Shown: piece after piece, positions 23,462-33,888 of the stretch
Layout: each line of letters starts with the position of its first letter
Numbering within the stretch: the first letter of the stretch is position 1
Assembly (NCBI GenBank): GCA_002049455.2
Contig: KV918780.1
Coordinates: forward strand, 124,001 to 188,000
Origin: Porphyra umbilicalis
Taxonomy: Eukaryota; Rhodophyta; Bangiophyceae; Bangiales; Bangiaceae
Direction of reading: 5' to 3'
Length of the DNA: 64,000 nt
Notes under the pieces: generated by a model
The model's input: the letters and a program-made list of their open reading frames with translations, nothing else
Databases searched by the model: none
What the model was told of the DNA's origin: nothing
Position numbers and translations under genes: made by a program

Positions 23462-25687
23462 TCACTTGCCGACGCGGTTCCGCGCGCACTGCACGCAATT
23501 CGCCACGAAGGCGTAGACGTCCACCACCATACACTCCCAATAAAACCATCGTCGCATCGACGCGTACATCTTGTTCGCCCCCGGGTGCCCGGCTTGCGGA
23601 GGGTAGTGCTCCCGCATCATCACCCCGTAGCGCATGTGGGTCGGCACGTAGACTTGCGTGGCCCCGTCTAACGGCGCCGTGCGTACCAACAGGCCGTTCC
23701 AGTCCTCGCGGAACCGCGACTTGTCGTTGCTGTCCATCGCCGCGCGGACCTCCTTGCACCGTCCGTCCTCCGCCTGCCCCTCGAGGAGTTCGGCGAGCGT
23801 CAGGGGGCCTAGGAGTCCCCCCTTGGTCTTCGGCGGTAACTGCCACGCGGCCGACGAATTGGGCAACGCCAGACAAGGTACCGCGTCGGGTATCGCCCCC
23901 TCGTCTCCCGCGGGTGTTGAGATGCGTGACATTGTGTCCGCCGCGTGGTGTGACGCCCCGGGGCGTGTCTGTACCGCGTAGTCGAACTCCGCCAGTCGCA
24001 ACCGCCACCGCGCCAGCCTCCCGTGAGCCCCGTCCACATGCAGCATCCACTTGAGCGCCGCGTGGTCCGTGCGCACCGTGAAGCGGGTCCTTTCGACGTA
24101 GGGGCGGAGAAGGAGGGACGCCCACACAACCGCGAGGCACTCCCGCTCCGTCGTACTGTAGTTTCGCTCCGCCGCGTTGAGGGAGCGGCTCCAATAGCCA
24201 ACGGGCCGCGTGGATTTGTCGAGTTGTTCTTGTAAAAGCACCGCGCCGACCTGCCCCGCACTTGCGTCCGTGTCCAACGTGGAGGTCCCCTGTCGCCTCG
24301 GCAGGGCGAGGATGGGGGCCTCCGTGAGTCGCCTCTTGAGTTCCTCGAATGCCCCCAGGGCCTCGTCGGACAGCATCCCCCACCGGTCGGGCCTCTTGGA
24401 ACTTGTCATGGCGGCCAACGGCCGCGCCACTTGGGCGTAGTCCTTGACGAACCTCCGATACACGTTGCACATCCCGAGGAAGCTACGTAGGTCCTTCTTG
24501 CACCGCGCGAGAGACGCCTCCTTGAGTCCGCGGATGTTCTTGTCTTGTACCTTCAGCTCCCCCCGGCCCACGATATGGCCCAAATACTCCACCTCCTCTT
24601 GGAACAAGTGGCACTTCTTGGCCTTCAGGGAGACACCCGCGCCGCGTAGCGCCGTGAAGACCTCCCGGAGGTGTTCCACGTGTTCCCCCGCCGTCTGCAA
24701 GAAGACGATGATGTCGTCGAGGTACACGAGGCAGCTCTTCCACTTGAGTCCCCCGAGGATCATGTCGATGGCCCGTTGGAAGGTCGCCGGGGCATTGGAC
24801 AGCCCGAAGGGAAGGCGGATGTAGCGGTAGGCCCCCTCGTGGCAAACGAAGGTCGTCTTGTCCCGGTCCTCGTCCGCCACGGGGATCTGCCAATACCCCG
24901 AGTTGCAGTCGAGCGTCGAAAACACCTTGGCGTCCCCGAGGAAGTCAATACAATCGTCCATTCGTGGCAACGGGTACACATCCCGCACCGTGACCTCGTT
25001 AAGTCGGCGGTAATCCACACAGAACCGCACTGTCCCGTCGGGTTTCGGAACCAGAACCACAGGGAAGGCCCACTCGGCGCTTGAGGGCTCGATAACCCCG
25101 AGGTCCCGCTGGCGTTGCACCTCCTGGGCGATGATGTCCCTCGAAGCGTGGCTTGCCCGATAGGGTTGGGCCCGCCGTGGCCGTGCCCCGGGAATTACCT
25201 CGATCCAGTGCGGGGTAACGTCGACCTTGCCGAGTTGTCCCGCCCATAGCGCCTTGTATTCCTCGAGGAGGTCGTCCACGTCACCACGAAGCGTGTCGGG
25301 GACGCCCCCCCAGTGGACCTCCGGCTTGGGATACGTCTTGTCCGGCGGGTGAGGTGGAGGTTGTCCCTCGTCGGTCCTCTCTTCGGCTTGCCGCCCCGTC
25401 TTGGACTCCTCGTCGGCCTTGTCACGGGGGTCCGCCCCCACCGTAAGGACCGCCCCCGGTTCCTCCTCCTCCTTGACGACGTGCAGCGGTCCATTGTAGG
25501 CCGTCGCGGTTCCGATGACATACCCCTTCGTTAGGTGCACCGGCGCGTCCCCGATGTTCGTCAGGTAGAGGGACCGCGGGTTGTTGGGGGAGAACTCCGC
25601 GACCGCGTTGAGCAACAGTACCTTCCGTCGGCTCATTTTGACGGGACGTTCCCATACCAGGTGGACCCCCTTGACGTTGCAGCACAC
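23462..25687 (-). CDS. Reverse transcriptase-RNase H-H2C2 region (younger element)
   Basis: 741-residue open frame. RT blocks appear in order: FCVDYRRLNEVTVRDVYPLP, FSTLDCNSGYWQIPV, RLPFGLSNAPATFQRAID, the YLDDI active-site box, and KKDLRSFLGMCNVYRRFV. RNase H follows (TLDTDASAGQVGAVLLQ; STTERECLAVVWA; VRTDHAALKWML), then the integrase H2C2 zinc module (HPGANKMYAS ... CVQCARN). It makes double-stranded cDNA from the element RNA. The frame is long and open, which fits a recent insertion. Confidence 0.92.
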   Translation of the reverse strand: MCCNVKGVHLVWERPVKMSRRKVLLLNAVAEFSPNNPRSLYLTNIGDAPVHLTKGYVIGTATAYNGPLHVVKEEEEPGAVLTVGADPRDKADEESKTGRQAEERTDEGQPPPHPPDKTYPKPEVHWGGVPDTLRGDVDDLLEEYKALWAGQLGKVDVTPHWIEVIPGARPRRAQPYRASHASRDIIAQEVQRQRDLGVIEPSSAEWAFPVVLVPKPDGTVRFCVDYRRLNEVTVRDVYPLPRMDDCIDFLGDAKVFSTLDCNSGYWQIPVADEDRDKTTFVCHEGAYRYIRLPFGLSNAPATFQRAIDMILGGLKWKSCLVYLDDIIVFLQTAGEHVEHLREVFTALRGAGVSLKAKKCHLFQEEVEYLGHIVGRGELKVQDKNIRGLKEASLARCKKDLRSFLGMCNVYRRFVKDYAQVARPLAAMTSSKRPDRWGMLSDEALGAFEELKRRLTEAPILALPRRQGTSTLDTDASAGQVGAVLLQEQLDKSTRPVGYWSRSLNAAERNYSTTERECLAVVWASLLLRPYVERTRFTVRTDHAALKWMLHVDGAHGRLARWRLRLAEFDYAVQTRPGASHHAADTMSRISTPAGDEGAIPDAVPCLALPNSSAAWQLPPKTKGGLLGPLTLAELLEGQAEDGRCKEVRAAMDSNDKSRFREDWNGLLVRTAPLDGATQVYVPTHMRYGVMMREHYPPQAGHPGANKMYASMRRWFYWECMVVDVYAFVANCVQCARNRVGK

Positions 25688-25750
25688 TTGGACCGCCTGG
25701 ATGCACCGCGGGCCGACGGTTACCCCTTGCCGAAGCCGGATAGCCCCGGC

Positions 25751-26599
25751 TTAGGCCTTCGGCTTGTTTCCTCGGCGAGGGGGCGCGGGCCGCGTGTTCC
25801 CCGTCCAGCTCCGCGTCGCCACCGTGGACGTGCCGTCGTCCCACTTGATCGTCTGCGTCTTGGGGGAGATGGTGTCCACGTAGTTGCGCTGGAAGTCCCA
25901 CCCGAGGATGAGCGGTACCGACAATGCATTGACCACGAGGAACTCATACTCCATAGCGGCACCCCCGACGTAGATCGTCAGCGACACCTCCGCGTTCACC
26001 TTGAGCAGCTGCCCCGAGGCGTCACTCACTTGCGTCCGGGGCGGCGCCCGCGATGCATACTCGTCCCATCCTTCGGGTAACATATCCGCGCGGATCACAC
26101 TTGGCCCGGCGCCAGTGTCGACCACCGCCCTCGTCGGGACGGGGGTCTGCCACGGCGCCAACTGGTACGACGCGCTAATCTCAAAATTCTCTTTCGGTAG
26201 TAGCAACAGCGTCCCCTTGAACCGCGGGCGATATCGCCCACGACGGCAGGGGCAGCGGGCCGGGACAGACCACGTCGCGGTTACCCCAGGGGAGGCAAAC
26301 GTGACGTGGCGGGGGGCAACCGGGGAGTTGGGGCGGACAGGGGGGATGGAGGGGGATGGCGATGCCACCCCCCCTAGGCGTTTCCCGCCCCGCGGCGCCC
26401 CTTGGTCGGGGTTGCCACGGGCGGGACGTCCCCCCCTTCCGTCCTCGTTGACTCCACACCGCCCAACAGGTCGTCCTACACCAGAGCCACGACGGAGGTG
26501 CGATCCGAGAGGGCGCCCGCCCCCGCGTTCCTCTGTCGAAGGAAGGTGCTCCGCGCGGCCTTCACGAGGTCCCGCTGTTTGTCCGTCAGAATCTTGCAA
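25751..26599 (-). CDS. Aspartic protease region (younger element)
   Basis: Protease with active-site text RAVVDTGAGPSVIRADMLP and, about 85 residues on, SVPLILGWDF, the two landmarks of Ty3/Gypsy retropepsins. The N-terminal part is a Gly/Arg-rich linker. It overlaps the end of gag (26476-26599) in another frame, which suits the programmed frameshifting the family is known to use. It would mature Gag and Pol. Confidence 0.82.
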   Translation of the reverse strand: MQDSDGQTAGPREGRAEHLPSTEERGGGRPLGSHLRRGSGVGRPVGRCGVNEDGRGGRPARGNPDQGAPRGGKRLGGVASPSPSIPPVRPNSPVAPRHVTFASPGVTATWSVPARCPCRRGRYRPRFKGTLLLLPKENFEISASYQLAPWQTPVPTRAVVDTGAGPSVIRADMLPEGWDEYASRAPPRTQVSDASGQLLKVNAEVSLTIYVGGAAMEYEFLVVNALSVPLILGWDFQRNYVDTISPKTQTIKWDDGTSTVATRSWTGNTRPAPPRRGNKPKA

Positions 26600-28048
26600 T
26601 CAGGGACTCGGTGGCCACGCGTCCAACACATGTAGCACAGCGGGGGACCCGTCGGGGCCTCCCGCCGCAAATAGGGCGCTCCTCCAGCCGTGCGGAACCC
26701 CGGGGTACCCGACGGCAGCACCGCGACCGTGTCGTACGTCGCCGTGTCATCCTCCTCCCACGAGGAGTGGAGTTGGTTGACAGAGAGGCCTCGGGGCCCC
26801 GTCGACGTCTGTCCCTTCCGCGATGATCCCCCGGGTGCCCCCCGGCTGGCCAACGCCATGACGTCCTTGGCGGCCCGATATTTCCCCGCCACGTAGGTCG
26901 ACAACTGTTGGTAGCTTCGTTGCGCCGAGTTGTACACGAAGGCGTCCGTCCGTAGATACTCCGGTAGGCCTTGGATCAGCTGCTGTTTCATCGTCCCCTC
27001 GGAGTGGATGTTGCCGCAAAGCTCAGCGAGGCTCTGTAGACGTGCCGCGAAGGCATCCACCCCCTCCTTGTCTGCGAGCGCAGCCCGGCTAAACTCGTCC
27101 TGCGCCAGCCCCAAAGCGTGCGGCTCCGCGTAGGTCGACAACAGCCAATTGACCGCCGCGGGAAAGGATCCAAGCGAGCCCCGTCCACCCGCGATATCCG
27201 ACCCCGGTAGGTTCCGAGTGAACCGCGTCTCAGCGTCGCCCGCGAGGAAGTTGGGAATCAGGTATAGGCCCATCCCTTCCGACACGTCGTTGTCATCGCA
27301 GGCCTTGACGAACTTTTGGAGCCACGAGAAAACCTTCAGAGGCTCCTTGCCGTTGAACATCGGGGTCCCCCCGAAGGAGAACTTCATATTCTTGGCCGTC
27401 CGTCCCATCTTGCGGGCCTGCGACGCCCCGTAGGTCGAGTGACGGTTCCGTAGGCGGTACGATCGGTAGTCCAGGACGCCCGCGAAGCGATCGTCCGGGC
27501 ACTCGAAGACCGCCAACTTGCCGGACCCCACCTTGCGCCCCACGTGGTCGTCGTCGTTGTCGGTTGTCGCCGGCGACGGCGAGGAAGATGAAGACGACGA
27601 TGACGACGAGGGACTACGGTGACGCCGTGACTTCCCTTTGCTGCGGCTCTTCCGCGTGTCCACTGGAGAACCTCGGCGGGGGGCATCTTGAGCAGAGCCC
27701 GCGGGGCTCGCCGCGATGACCCGAGAAACGTCGGCCAATAACGACTCGCGGAACGTCGACAGCGCCGTGTCCAGATCGGCCATCGCTAAAGGCGTCGCCG
27801 GATCACGATCTTGATCCACCAATCCCGTCCGTTCGTCGTGACGTCGAGGGAGGAAGGCACCGGCCCCCGGTGGGACCCGACGAACCGTTTCGCCCACGAG
27901 GTCCGCCAATGGCCGAGGCGGAGTGAAGGGAATCCCTGATCCGGCCGCGGATCCCCCTGTTGCAGCGACCGCTGGGGTCACCGCGGATGCACCCGCCGGC
28001 ATACCGCTAGCGATCGCGTTCGACTTGGGGATGTCGGACGGCGACGCC
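26476..28048 (-). CDS. Gag (younger element)
   Basis: Structural protein; start taken at the ATG giving MASPSDIPKSNAIASG, since upstream codons run into the primer-binding site. It has a Ser-rich low-complexity segment, then a capsid-like region (FSFGGTPMFNGKEPLKVF; NWLLSTYAEPHALGLAQDEF; GVDAFAARLQSLAELCGN) and a C-terminal knuckle CYMCWTRGHRVPDC. The same capsid blocks are recognisable in the older element's split gag. Confidence 0.88.
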
Positions 28049-28170
28049 ATCGTAGTGGCCGGGCGGTATTCGACGACAGACCGACGCGGAGATCCACGTC
28101 GCCTTGAACTCACAAACCAACAGACGATCGGGGAACCAGCTACCAAGTACGGGCGTGGCAACGGCCGGAA

Positions 28171-28188
28171 TCCCCTGCTGCTCCACCA
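28171..28188 (-). promoter_or_regulatory. Primer-binding site of younger chromovirus
   Basis: On the plus strand this reads TCCCCTGCTGCTCCACCA, which looks like the 3' end of a tRNA with its CCA. The minus-strand element RNA would pair with that tRNA to prime cDNA synthesis. It lies five bases inside the 5' LTR. The tRNA identity was not determined. Confidence 0.65.
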
Positions 28189-28193
28189 TAAAT

Positions 28194-28690
28194 TGTAGCA
28201 GTTCTAAGCACCACCACGTTGGTTCGTCGTCTGGCCGAAGTGACCTCTTGATCAGCTCGGTCCGTCGAAGGAACTGCCCCGGAAAACAACCCACAGCCCA
28301 GCCTTCCCCCTCGTGCGGGGAGAGGATCACGGCAAAGCCCAGGGGGGAATCGTAGTCCAAAGCACAGTTGGTTTTATCAAACGGCGACGGGGACGGCGTC
28401 CCCGCTGTCAATAAACCCCTCCCAAACCGAACGCCGGTGGCCAAAGTAGCCACCCCAAATGCGCCAAACAGATAAATCCCTCCAAAGCGAAAAGTTCAAA
28501 CAAGTAGTAGGGGGGCTGGGAAAACCACTTGGGAAAAGCCCCGCCCCCGACCGAATCCAATCTCCCCGAGATCTGGACAGGTCATTCCCTTGCTTGCCCG
28601 GATCGGGATATTTTGGGGCGGCCCCCGGGGGTGTGCTGTCCACAGCTGAGGGGCCACGCCCCTTCCAACTGGGGACCCCCGACCGCCACA
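28194..28690 (-). repeat. 5' LTR of younger chromovirus
   Basis: 497-bp terminal repeat at the gag end of the element, nearly identical to 19919-20415. It has TG at 28194-28195 and CA at 28689-28690 on the plus strand. The sequence immediately to the right resumes the gag of the older element. Confidence 0.93.
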
Positions 28691-29450
28691 TTAACGCTGA
28701 CTTCTGAGGGTGCTGTTGAGCGCGCCGGAGAAGGCCATCCTGGTGTTGCCGGCTAGTCGAAAGACCATGAGCGGAAGGGCTTGACCGTGCGTCAGCCCAG
28801 CCGCGTCGCACGCGCGGCGAAAGGTCGTTAAGAACGTGAAGATGCCCAAGGGCAGGGCTCCCGTGAATGGCTGTTGCCCATGGAACGCCCCGTCTGAACG
28901 TTTGTTGAGACGATGCGACCGTTGTGCCTCCTTAGGCGTATACATCAGTTGACGGCGGATCAAGAATTACGTCCTGTAGTCCAGGAGTGTCTTGATTCGG
29001 CTAGTTGCCGGGCGGATCACCTTGATCCTATCGGCTGTTTCAAGTCGCTCCTTCCGTTTGGTGGGGATCGCGGGGCGCTTGCGCGCGGCCGCGTCCGACT
29101 CGCTCGAGCTGTCGCTCGGTGAGGACCCACTTGGGGGCGACGGCGGGCCTGGAGGCCCGTGGCCATCGTCCGAAGAGGCCGTGTCCGTCGCGATGGGGTT
29201 GTCGTCGTCTGACGACGTCGGGCTTGACCCAGAGGCGGAATCATCGGAAGATGAGGAAGGCGTTGCTTTAGCCGGATCGTCCTTGCGGACGGACTTGTCT
29301 TTAGTCACCTTGCTTGTCTTCTTGACATTCTTGGTCTTGTCGCCCGACTGGCGGCGAGACTTAGCCACACGGCGTTCCTCCTCGTGGGACTCGACCTTGC
29401 GCAGGGCCTCGACGGTATTGTGGCTGTAGCTGAGTGGTACAATTTTCAAA
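28691..29450 (-). pseudogene. Gag, N-terminal part of older chromovirus
   Basis: The other side of the gag split by the nested element. It carries a Ser/Asp-rich segment (SSSSDDSASGSSPTSSDDD), then IKTLLDYRT and RRQLMYTPKEAQRSHRLNKR, matching the blocks LDYRSYRLRNRHSTYGASQA of the younger Gag. The N-terminal limit is uncertain; the start is placed near 29400-29450. Fossil. Confidence 0.72.
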
Positions 29451-30606
29451 TCCCAACGTTTCCCAGAAACGAAGGTGATTGGCGCGGTAATCCACAAGTA
29501 TAGTATCAATACGGTTAGTCCCATTCTGTCACTTGTCAGCCACACGTGGCAACTACATAAATAGGTCAAAAACGCTCAGAACTCAAACTGAGGCCTGCCC
29601 AGGGAATTCAAAGAAAAAAGTCGCCCCAAGGCGTGGGGAGGTGGCCCAGGGAAACGCCACAGGTGGCCTGCCTTCTTCATTCAAATTGAGCATATCATTC
29701 CCCCCACATCTCTGCCATCTCTTTCCTGCCTGCCTCTTCCTTCCCCGCACAAAGCGCCCCTCTCCCCGCTTTCCCATCTCCAACGTCCCCATGGCAATCA
29801 AGCGAAGCGCCCCTCCTTCCCTGCGTCGGCCTCGCCGCGGCGTCCGACGCCCGACGCTGTGGTGGCTGCCGGCGGGGGCTTTTCCGCAACGCGGCGTTGC
29901 GACGGACGGGGCAGCACGCCTCCCCCGCCCCCCCGCTCCCCCCATGGCCAGGGACTTGGTTTCCTGGGCGCTGTCCCCCTTTCTTGCCGCCGCGCTCAGC
30001 GTCCTCCCCCCCGCAGCCACCGCCGCTTCGTCGTTTGCGCTTCGGCCGCCCTCCCCGTGCCGGGCCTAGTCCCCACCTCCCCCGCCGCGTCCGCTCCAGT
30101 CGGCGCCGCTGTTGTGGCCTCCCCGACATTGTGCTCTGTGTACGCCGTTCGGACGGCCTGCTGGGTGGCGTGTAAGGGGGGGGTGGGGGGGAGTAGGAAA
30201 CGTCGCAGTGCCCGCGTCGGCCTATGAAGGGGGTGGGAAAGGGGACGGGGCGTAGACCGGGGGGGGGAAGTCGCTGGACGCCGCCGTCGCTGCGACGTAG
30301 TGGGGTGGGGTCTGCGTGGCTACTTGTCGGCCCCGCGTAGCCGGTGGGGTGGGGCGGCCGGTGGTGACGCATTGCCATCGCCGCTGACGCTGTAATTTGC
30401 CGACTCCCTGACGCCTCCGCCGCGGCAGCCGGTGCTCGACGTAGACAGCGGCGGCGGCGGCGGGGGCCCTGCGGTGGTCGTCCGCCAGGCTCCCTCGCCG
30501 CTGTCACGGCGGCGGTTGCCGCCGCCACCACCGCTGATTTCAGGGAGGCGACCGAGGGGGGGGGCGCCGGCTCGCCGGGGAGTCCGGCGTCGGTGTCGGC
30601 CGGCGG
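29451..30606. other. GC-rich stretch, no secure gene
   Basis: The first 150 bases are AT-richer and probably belong to the 5' end of the older chromovirus, though no LTR match was found. A TATA-like CATAAATAGG lies near 29556. From 29788 an ORF begins MAIKRSAPPSLRRPRRG and later has a hydrophobic stretch (WALSPFLAAALSVL), but composition bias makes every frame look open. No homology is recognised. Confidence 0.4.
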
Positions 30607-31045
30607 GTGGTCCGTGCCGCGGGCAACGCCCGTTGCTCGGGACGGGCTCGCCGCGACGGTGGCGTCTCAGACGGTGGTAACCCTGACGGTGGTGGCGTCG
30701 CCGGCGCCCCTCGCGCGTGGGTGCTGCTGTTTGTGGGGGGGGTGTCTGTGCCCCTGTTGATGGGGCTGGCCATGGCGGCGGTGGCGGCAGAGGCGGGGGG
30801 GGGCGGGGGGGCGGACGCCGTGTCGGCCGAGTGGCTTGCGGCGGCAATGTTGCTCGGCGTGAGCCACAAGCTTGAGTACGTAGGCGGGCTGCTGGCGGTG
30901 CGGTTGGTCTGGGCGGTATGGGATCTGACTAGGATGCGGGCTTGGGGAAGCATGTTATCGGGGAGCCGGTGCCCTGCAAATGGTAGGCTGTTGGGGGGAC
31001 CTGACGTGAGAATAGTGGGGAGCCAGCTGGGGGGCGGGGGGGGAG
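30607..31045 (+). CDS. Possible membrane-protein fragment
   Basis: Low-confidence open frame with an Arg/Gly-rich start followed by two hydrophobic segments (AWVLLFVGGVSVPLLMGLAM and WLAAAMLLGVSHKLEYVGGL) and a Trp-containing tail. It stays open up to the LTR that begins at 31046, so it would have been cut by that insertion. No family is recognised, and the start shown is not an ATG-supported gene start. It may be a chance ORF. Confidence 0.2.
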
Positions 31046-31543
31046 TGTAGCGGTTCTAGGCACCACCACGTTGGTTCGTCGTCCGGCCGAAGTGACCTCT
31101 TGATCGGCTCGGTCCGTCGAAGAAACTGCCCCAGAAATCGACTCACAGCCCAGCCTTCCCCTAACGGGAGGCGAGGATCACGGCAAAGCCCAGGGGTGAA
31201 TCGTAGTCCAAAGCACAGGTGGTTTTATCAAACGGCGACGGGGAAGGCGTCCCCACGGTCAAGAAGCCCCTCCCGAGCATGACCGCCGGCGGCCGAAGTA
31301 GCCGCCCCGAATGCGCCTAACAGATAAATCCCTCCAAAGCAAACAGTTCAAACAAGTAGAAGGGGGGTTGGGAAAATCACAGGGGACAAGCCCCGCCCCG
31401 GACCAATTCCGATGTCCCGGAGATGTGGACAGGTCATTCCGTTGCTGGCCCGGATCGGGATATTTTGGGGCGGCCCCCGGGGGTGTGCTGTCCACAGCTG
31501 AGGGGCCACGCCCCTTCCAACTGTGGGACCCCCAACCGCCACA
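31046..31543. repeat. Solo LTR, younger-chromovirus family
   Basis: 498-bp copy of the 19919/28194 LTR with TG...CA ends but many more differences, so it is an older insertion. No internal element sequence is attached. It is followed directly by a truncated second copy. The word GGAG lies just before 31046 and just after 31761 and may be a short target duplication around the pair. Confidence 0.85.
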
Positions 31544-31761
31544 AAATCCCTCCAAAGCGAGAATTTCAAACAAGAAGTAGGGGGGTTAGGAAATCCACGG
31601 GGGAAAAGCCCCGCCCCCGACCAGTTCCGATCTCCCGGAGATCTGGACAGGTCATTCCGTCGCTGGCCCGGATGGGGATACTTTCGGACTGCCCCCGGGG
31701 GTTTGCTGTCCACAGCTAAGTGGCCACGCCCCTTCCAACTGTGGCACCCCCGTCCGCCACA
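31544..31761. repeat. Truncated second LTR copy in tandem
   Basis: Starts AAATCCCTCCAAAGCGAGAA, a word found about 280 bases inside the full LTR, and runs to the same CCGCCACA end. It is a diverged partial duplicate of the LTR's right-hand 218 bases. Tandem LTR fragments of this kind arise from unequal exchange or nested insertion. Confidence 0.82.
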
Positions 31762-32671
31762 GGAGTGTGATGTACCGTTGTATTCTGGGAAGTCCACGTG
31801 GCAGATCTGAGCGGACCCTGGGAGGCTGCATATTTTAAATCCATCGGAGGTCTCCAAGTTCACCACAGTTGTGATTCTACTTGCACAACCAGCTTCCATC
31901 ACCACTTAACGTCCTTCGCCTGTTTCATTCGTCACCCGCGTTTCTCTTGCGCCGAAGTCTTCGGTGGTTTTCGTGTCATTCTCAGCCATAATAGCTCGTG
32001 CGCTTGTGTGCCGCGCCGAGAACTGACCGTAGCCTCGTAGAGCTTTTGCCGCCACTTGCGTGCTTCCCACCACGCCTTCACTGCTTGATGTGCCGCCCGC
32101 CAATTTGGCCCTCTTGGTCCGGACGTACTAGCACTATGCCCCCCCCCACCCGCAGCAAACTCGCAACGCCGGACCTCATTGAGGTTCCCCTTAACCCCTC
32201 TTGTGCTGCTATGATTGAGCTGATCAAGATCCGTAATTTGCGTGTTCCACCACACCGCACGGCCGCCAACCACATCCGCCTCCCTGCAATGTATGATGGG
32301 GAACTGATCAACTCTGGTTGGGCTCTGTGGCGTGAGACCAGTCAGTCGCGCAAAATCCAAGCTACGAAACAATTTTAGTCGCGGGAGTTCCTGTCCAATC
32401 CGAAGCGCCACGTGCATGCCCGCTACAGCCCGCCACGGCCACGAGCAGCCCTGCAAGCATGGAAAGTTGAGACTTGCCCAAAACCTGGCAATTGACGAAG
32501 AAACACCACATGCATTAACTAACACCATCGACATTTCTAACTACAGTCGTTCCACAAAAAACCTAGCACTCAGCCGAGATCAATAGTACCACCCATATGT
32601 TCCTCGTTTCGCGTAAACGTGCCTGAGAACCAGAGACGTGTCAACGAACAATTCTCAAAGGCGCTTTCGTG
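31762..32671. other. Intergenic, nothing secure
   Basis: AT-richer sequence. A plus-strand frame from an ATG at 32136 (MPPPTRSKLATPDLIEVPLN) runs to about 32378 and has ordinary composition, including a segment LPAMYDGELINSGWALWRE, but I recognise nothing in it. It might be a fragment of a host or transposon gene. Confidence 0.35.
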
Positions 32672-32751
32672 CTCAAAGACTGCGGGGGCTCAGACACACG
32701 AGGCAGCACATGACAGCAATGAGCCCTCCATCGCCCTTTCTGCCCCCCCAC

Positions 32752-33888
32752 TAGGGATGGGCAAGTGATTAATTGGAATCGGGTGTAAATCGATTAATCG
32801 GGCCGAAAAAAAAGATCGACAGAACATCGATTTGGGAGTCGAGAAATCGGGGCAACCGATTTTCAAATAAATATGAGCATACATATTACCGGAGCACAAA
32901 ATTGACATCACTTCGGACTCAGACCACCAGACTTAGCCGTCATCGGTCACTTCAGAGCTGGTGGCTCGCCGAGCTGACGCTTGGCAACCGCTGGTTGCTC
33001 TCGCTCATTCGTGCGAGGATACGTAACGCGATGCGGCCAGAATGCTGTGGGATGGTTCCATCGGGCACTGAAGTCTGGGTGCAGCGTTGACAGCTTGTCT
33101 TCGAACCCCTACACCGTCCGTACACAGGCTCTCGTCACCGACTGCGGTTCCCTCCACTACCCCACGACTTTCTTGAAGCGCATCACGGGTTCATGCCTGA
33201 CGTCCAACACCCCTGACCATGTCGACGCTGTCTGTGCCGCCCGAGTCGAGCCAGGCCGCCACAGTGCCCAGCGCTGGCCCCTCTGCCCAGTGCGCTGGCG
33301 GCCTTTCCCATGCACAAGAATCAGACTGGCGGTCGGGCGACGGTTTCCGGTGGGGGCCAGTGCCTATGGTGAAGAAGAGGAGTTCTGTCTATGCGTACTT
33401 CGGCATCGAGTACAAGGACCCACGGGGAGTGATGGTCGTGTTATATAGATAAGCACGCTCTCGGACCTAACGCGGTTGAACGCCAATGGTGCACGCCAGA
33501 GGGAGGCGCCGAGAAGCGACGGGGGGGTGCGGGGGAGGCGCCGAGAGGCAAGGCTGGGAGCGGGGGAGGCGCCGAAGAGCAAGGCGGGGAGCGGGGGTGA
33601 CTCAGAAGAGCAAGGCAGGGTGCTGGGGACCCGAAGAAAGGAACGACCGGGACCAGCGCGAGGGTGTTGCTGGACATGCACGAATGGGTGGACGATTACG
33701 CGTACCGTCGATAACTACGAGAGCAACAGCCAAAGACAAGTGCCTGCAGAGTCACCTCCATCCACCTGTTTTACGCTGCGTGCAAGCCTCGCTGGCGGCA
33801 GGTGAAAAAATCGATTTGAAATCGATCATCGGTTGTGACTGAAGCCCAATTTATCGATTTAGCCCAGCCAACCGATTGCCCACCCCTA
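32752..33888. mobile_element. hAT-type element, 1137 bp, nonautonomous
   Basis: Begins TAGGGATGGGCAA and ends TTGCCCACCCCTA, the typical hAT terminal repeat. It is flanked by a perfect 8-bp duplication, CCCCCCAC, at 32744-32751 and 33889-33896; hAT elements make 8-bp duplications. Subterminal regions carry ATCGATT motifs in both orientations. It interrupts the left arm of the fold-back repeat, whose right arm shows the uninterrupted site. Coding capacity is limited to a short BED-finger-like ORF, so it would need an outside transposase. Confidence 0.9.
33219..33452 (+). pseudogene. BED-finger-like N-terminal fragment of hAT transposase
   Basis: 77-residue ORF starting with ATG at 33219 inside the hAT element. 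After a Ser/Pro-rich leader it reads KKRSSVYAYFGIEYKDPRG, matching the start of BED zinc fingers (aromatic S-V/W-YF, then a D). The following cysteine and histidine ligands are not present before the stop at 33452, so the finger is incomplete. BED fingers bind terminal sequences in hAT transposases. It is either a degraded remnant or an exon joined to lost sequence. Confidence 0.5.

Larger units (their letters stand above)
19919..28690 (-). mobile_element. Younger Ty3/Gypsy chromovirus nested in older one
   Basis: Full-length minus-strand LTR retrotransposon of 8772 bp. It has two 497-bp LTRs (19919-20415 and 28194-28690, TG...CA ends, about four visible differences), a primer-binding site, gag, protease, RT-RNase H, integrase and a chromodomain-like tail, plus an antisense ORF. 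Flanking 5-mers ATAAC (19914-19918) and TTAAC (28691-28695) fit a 5-bp target duplication with one change. Gag of the older element continues on both sides. LTR similarity near 99 percent implies a young insertion. It looks almost whole, with about one or two breaks. Confidence 0.92.

Noticed and set aside
33476-33842. Gly/Arg ORFs in the hAT interior
   Set aside because: They derive from a GGGGGAGGCGCCGAG-type repeat inside the element and have no transposase motif.
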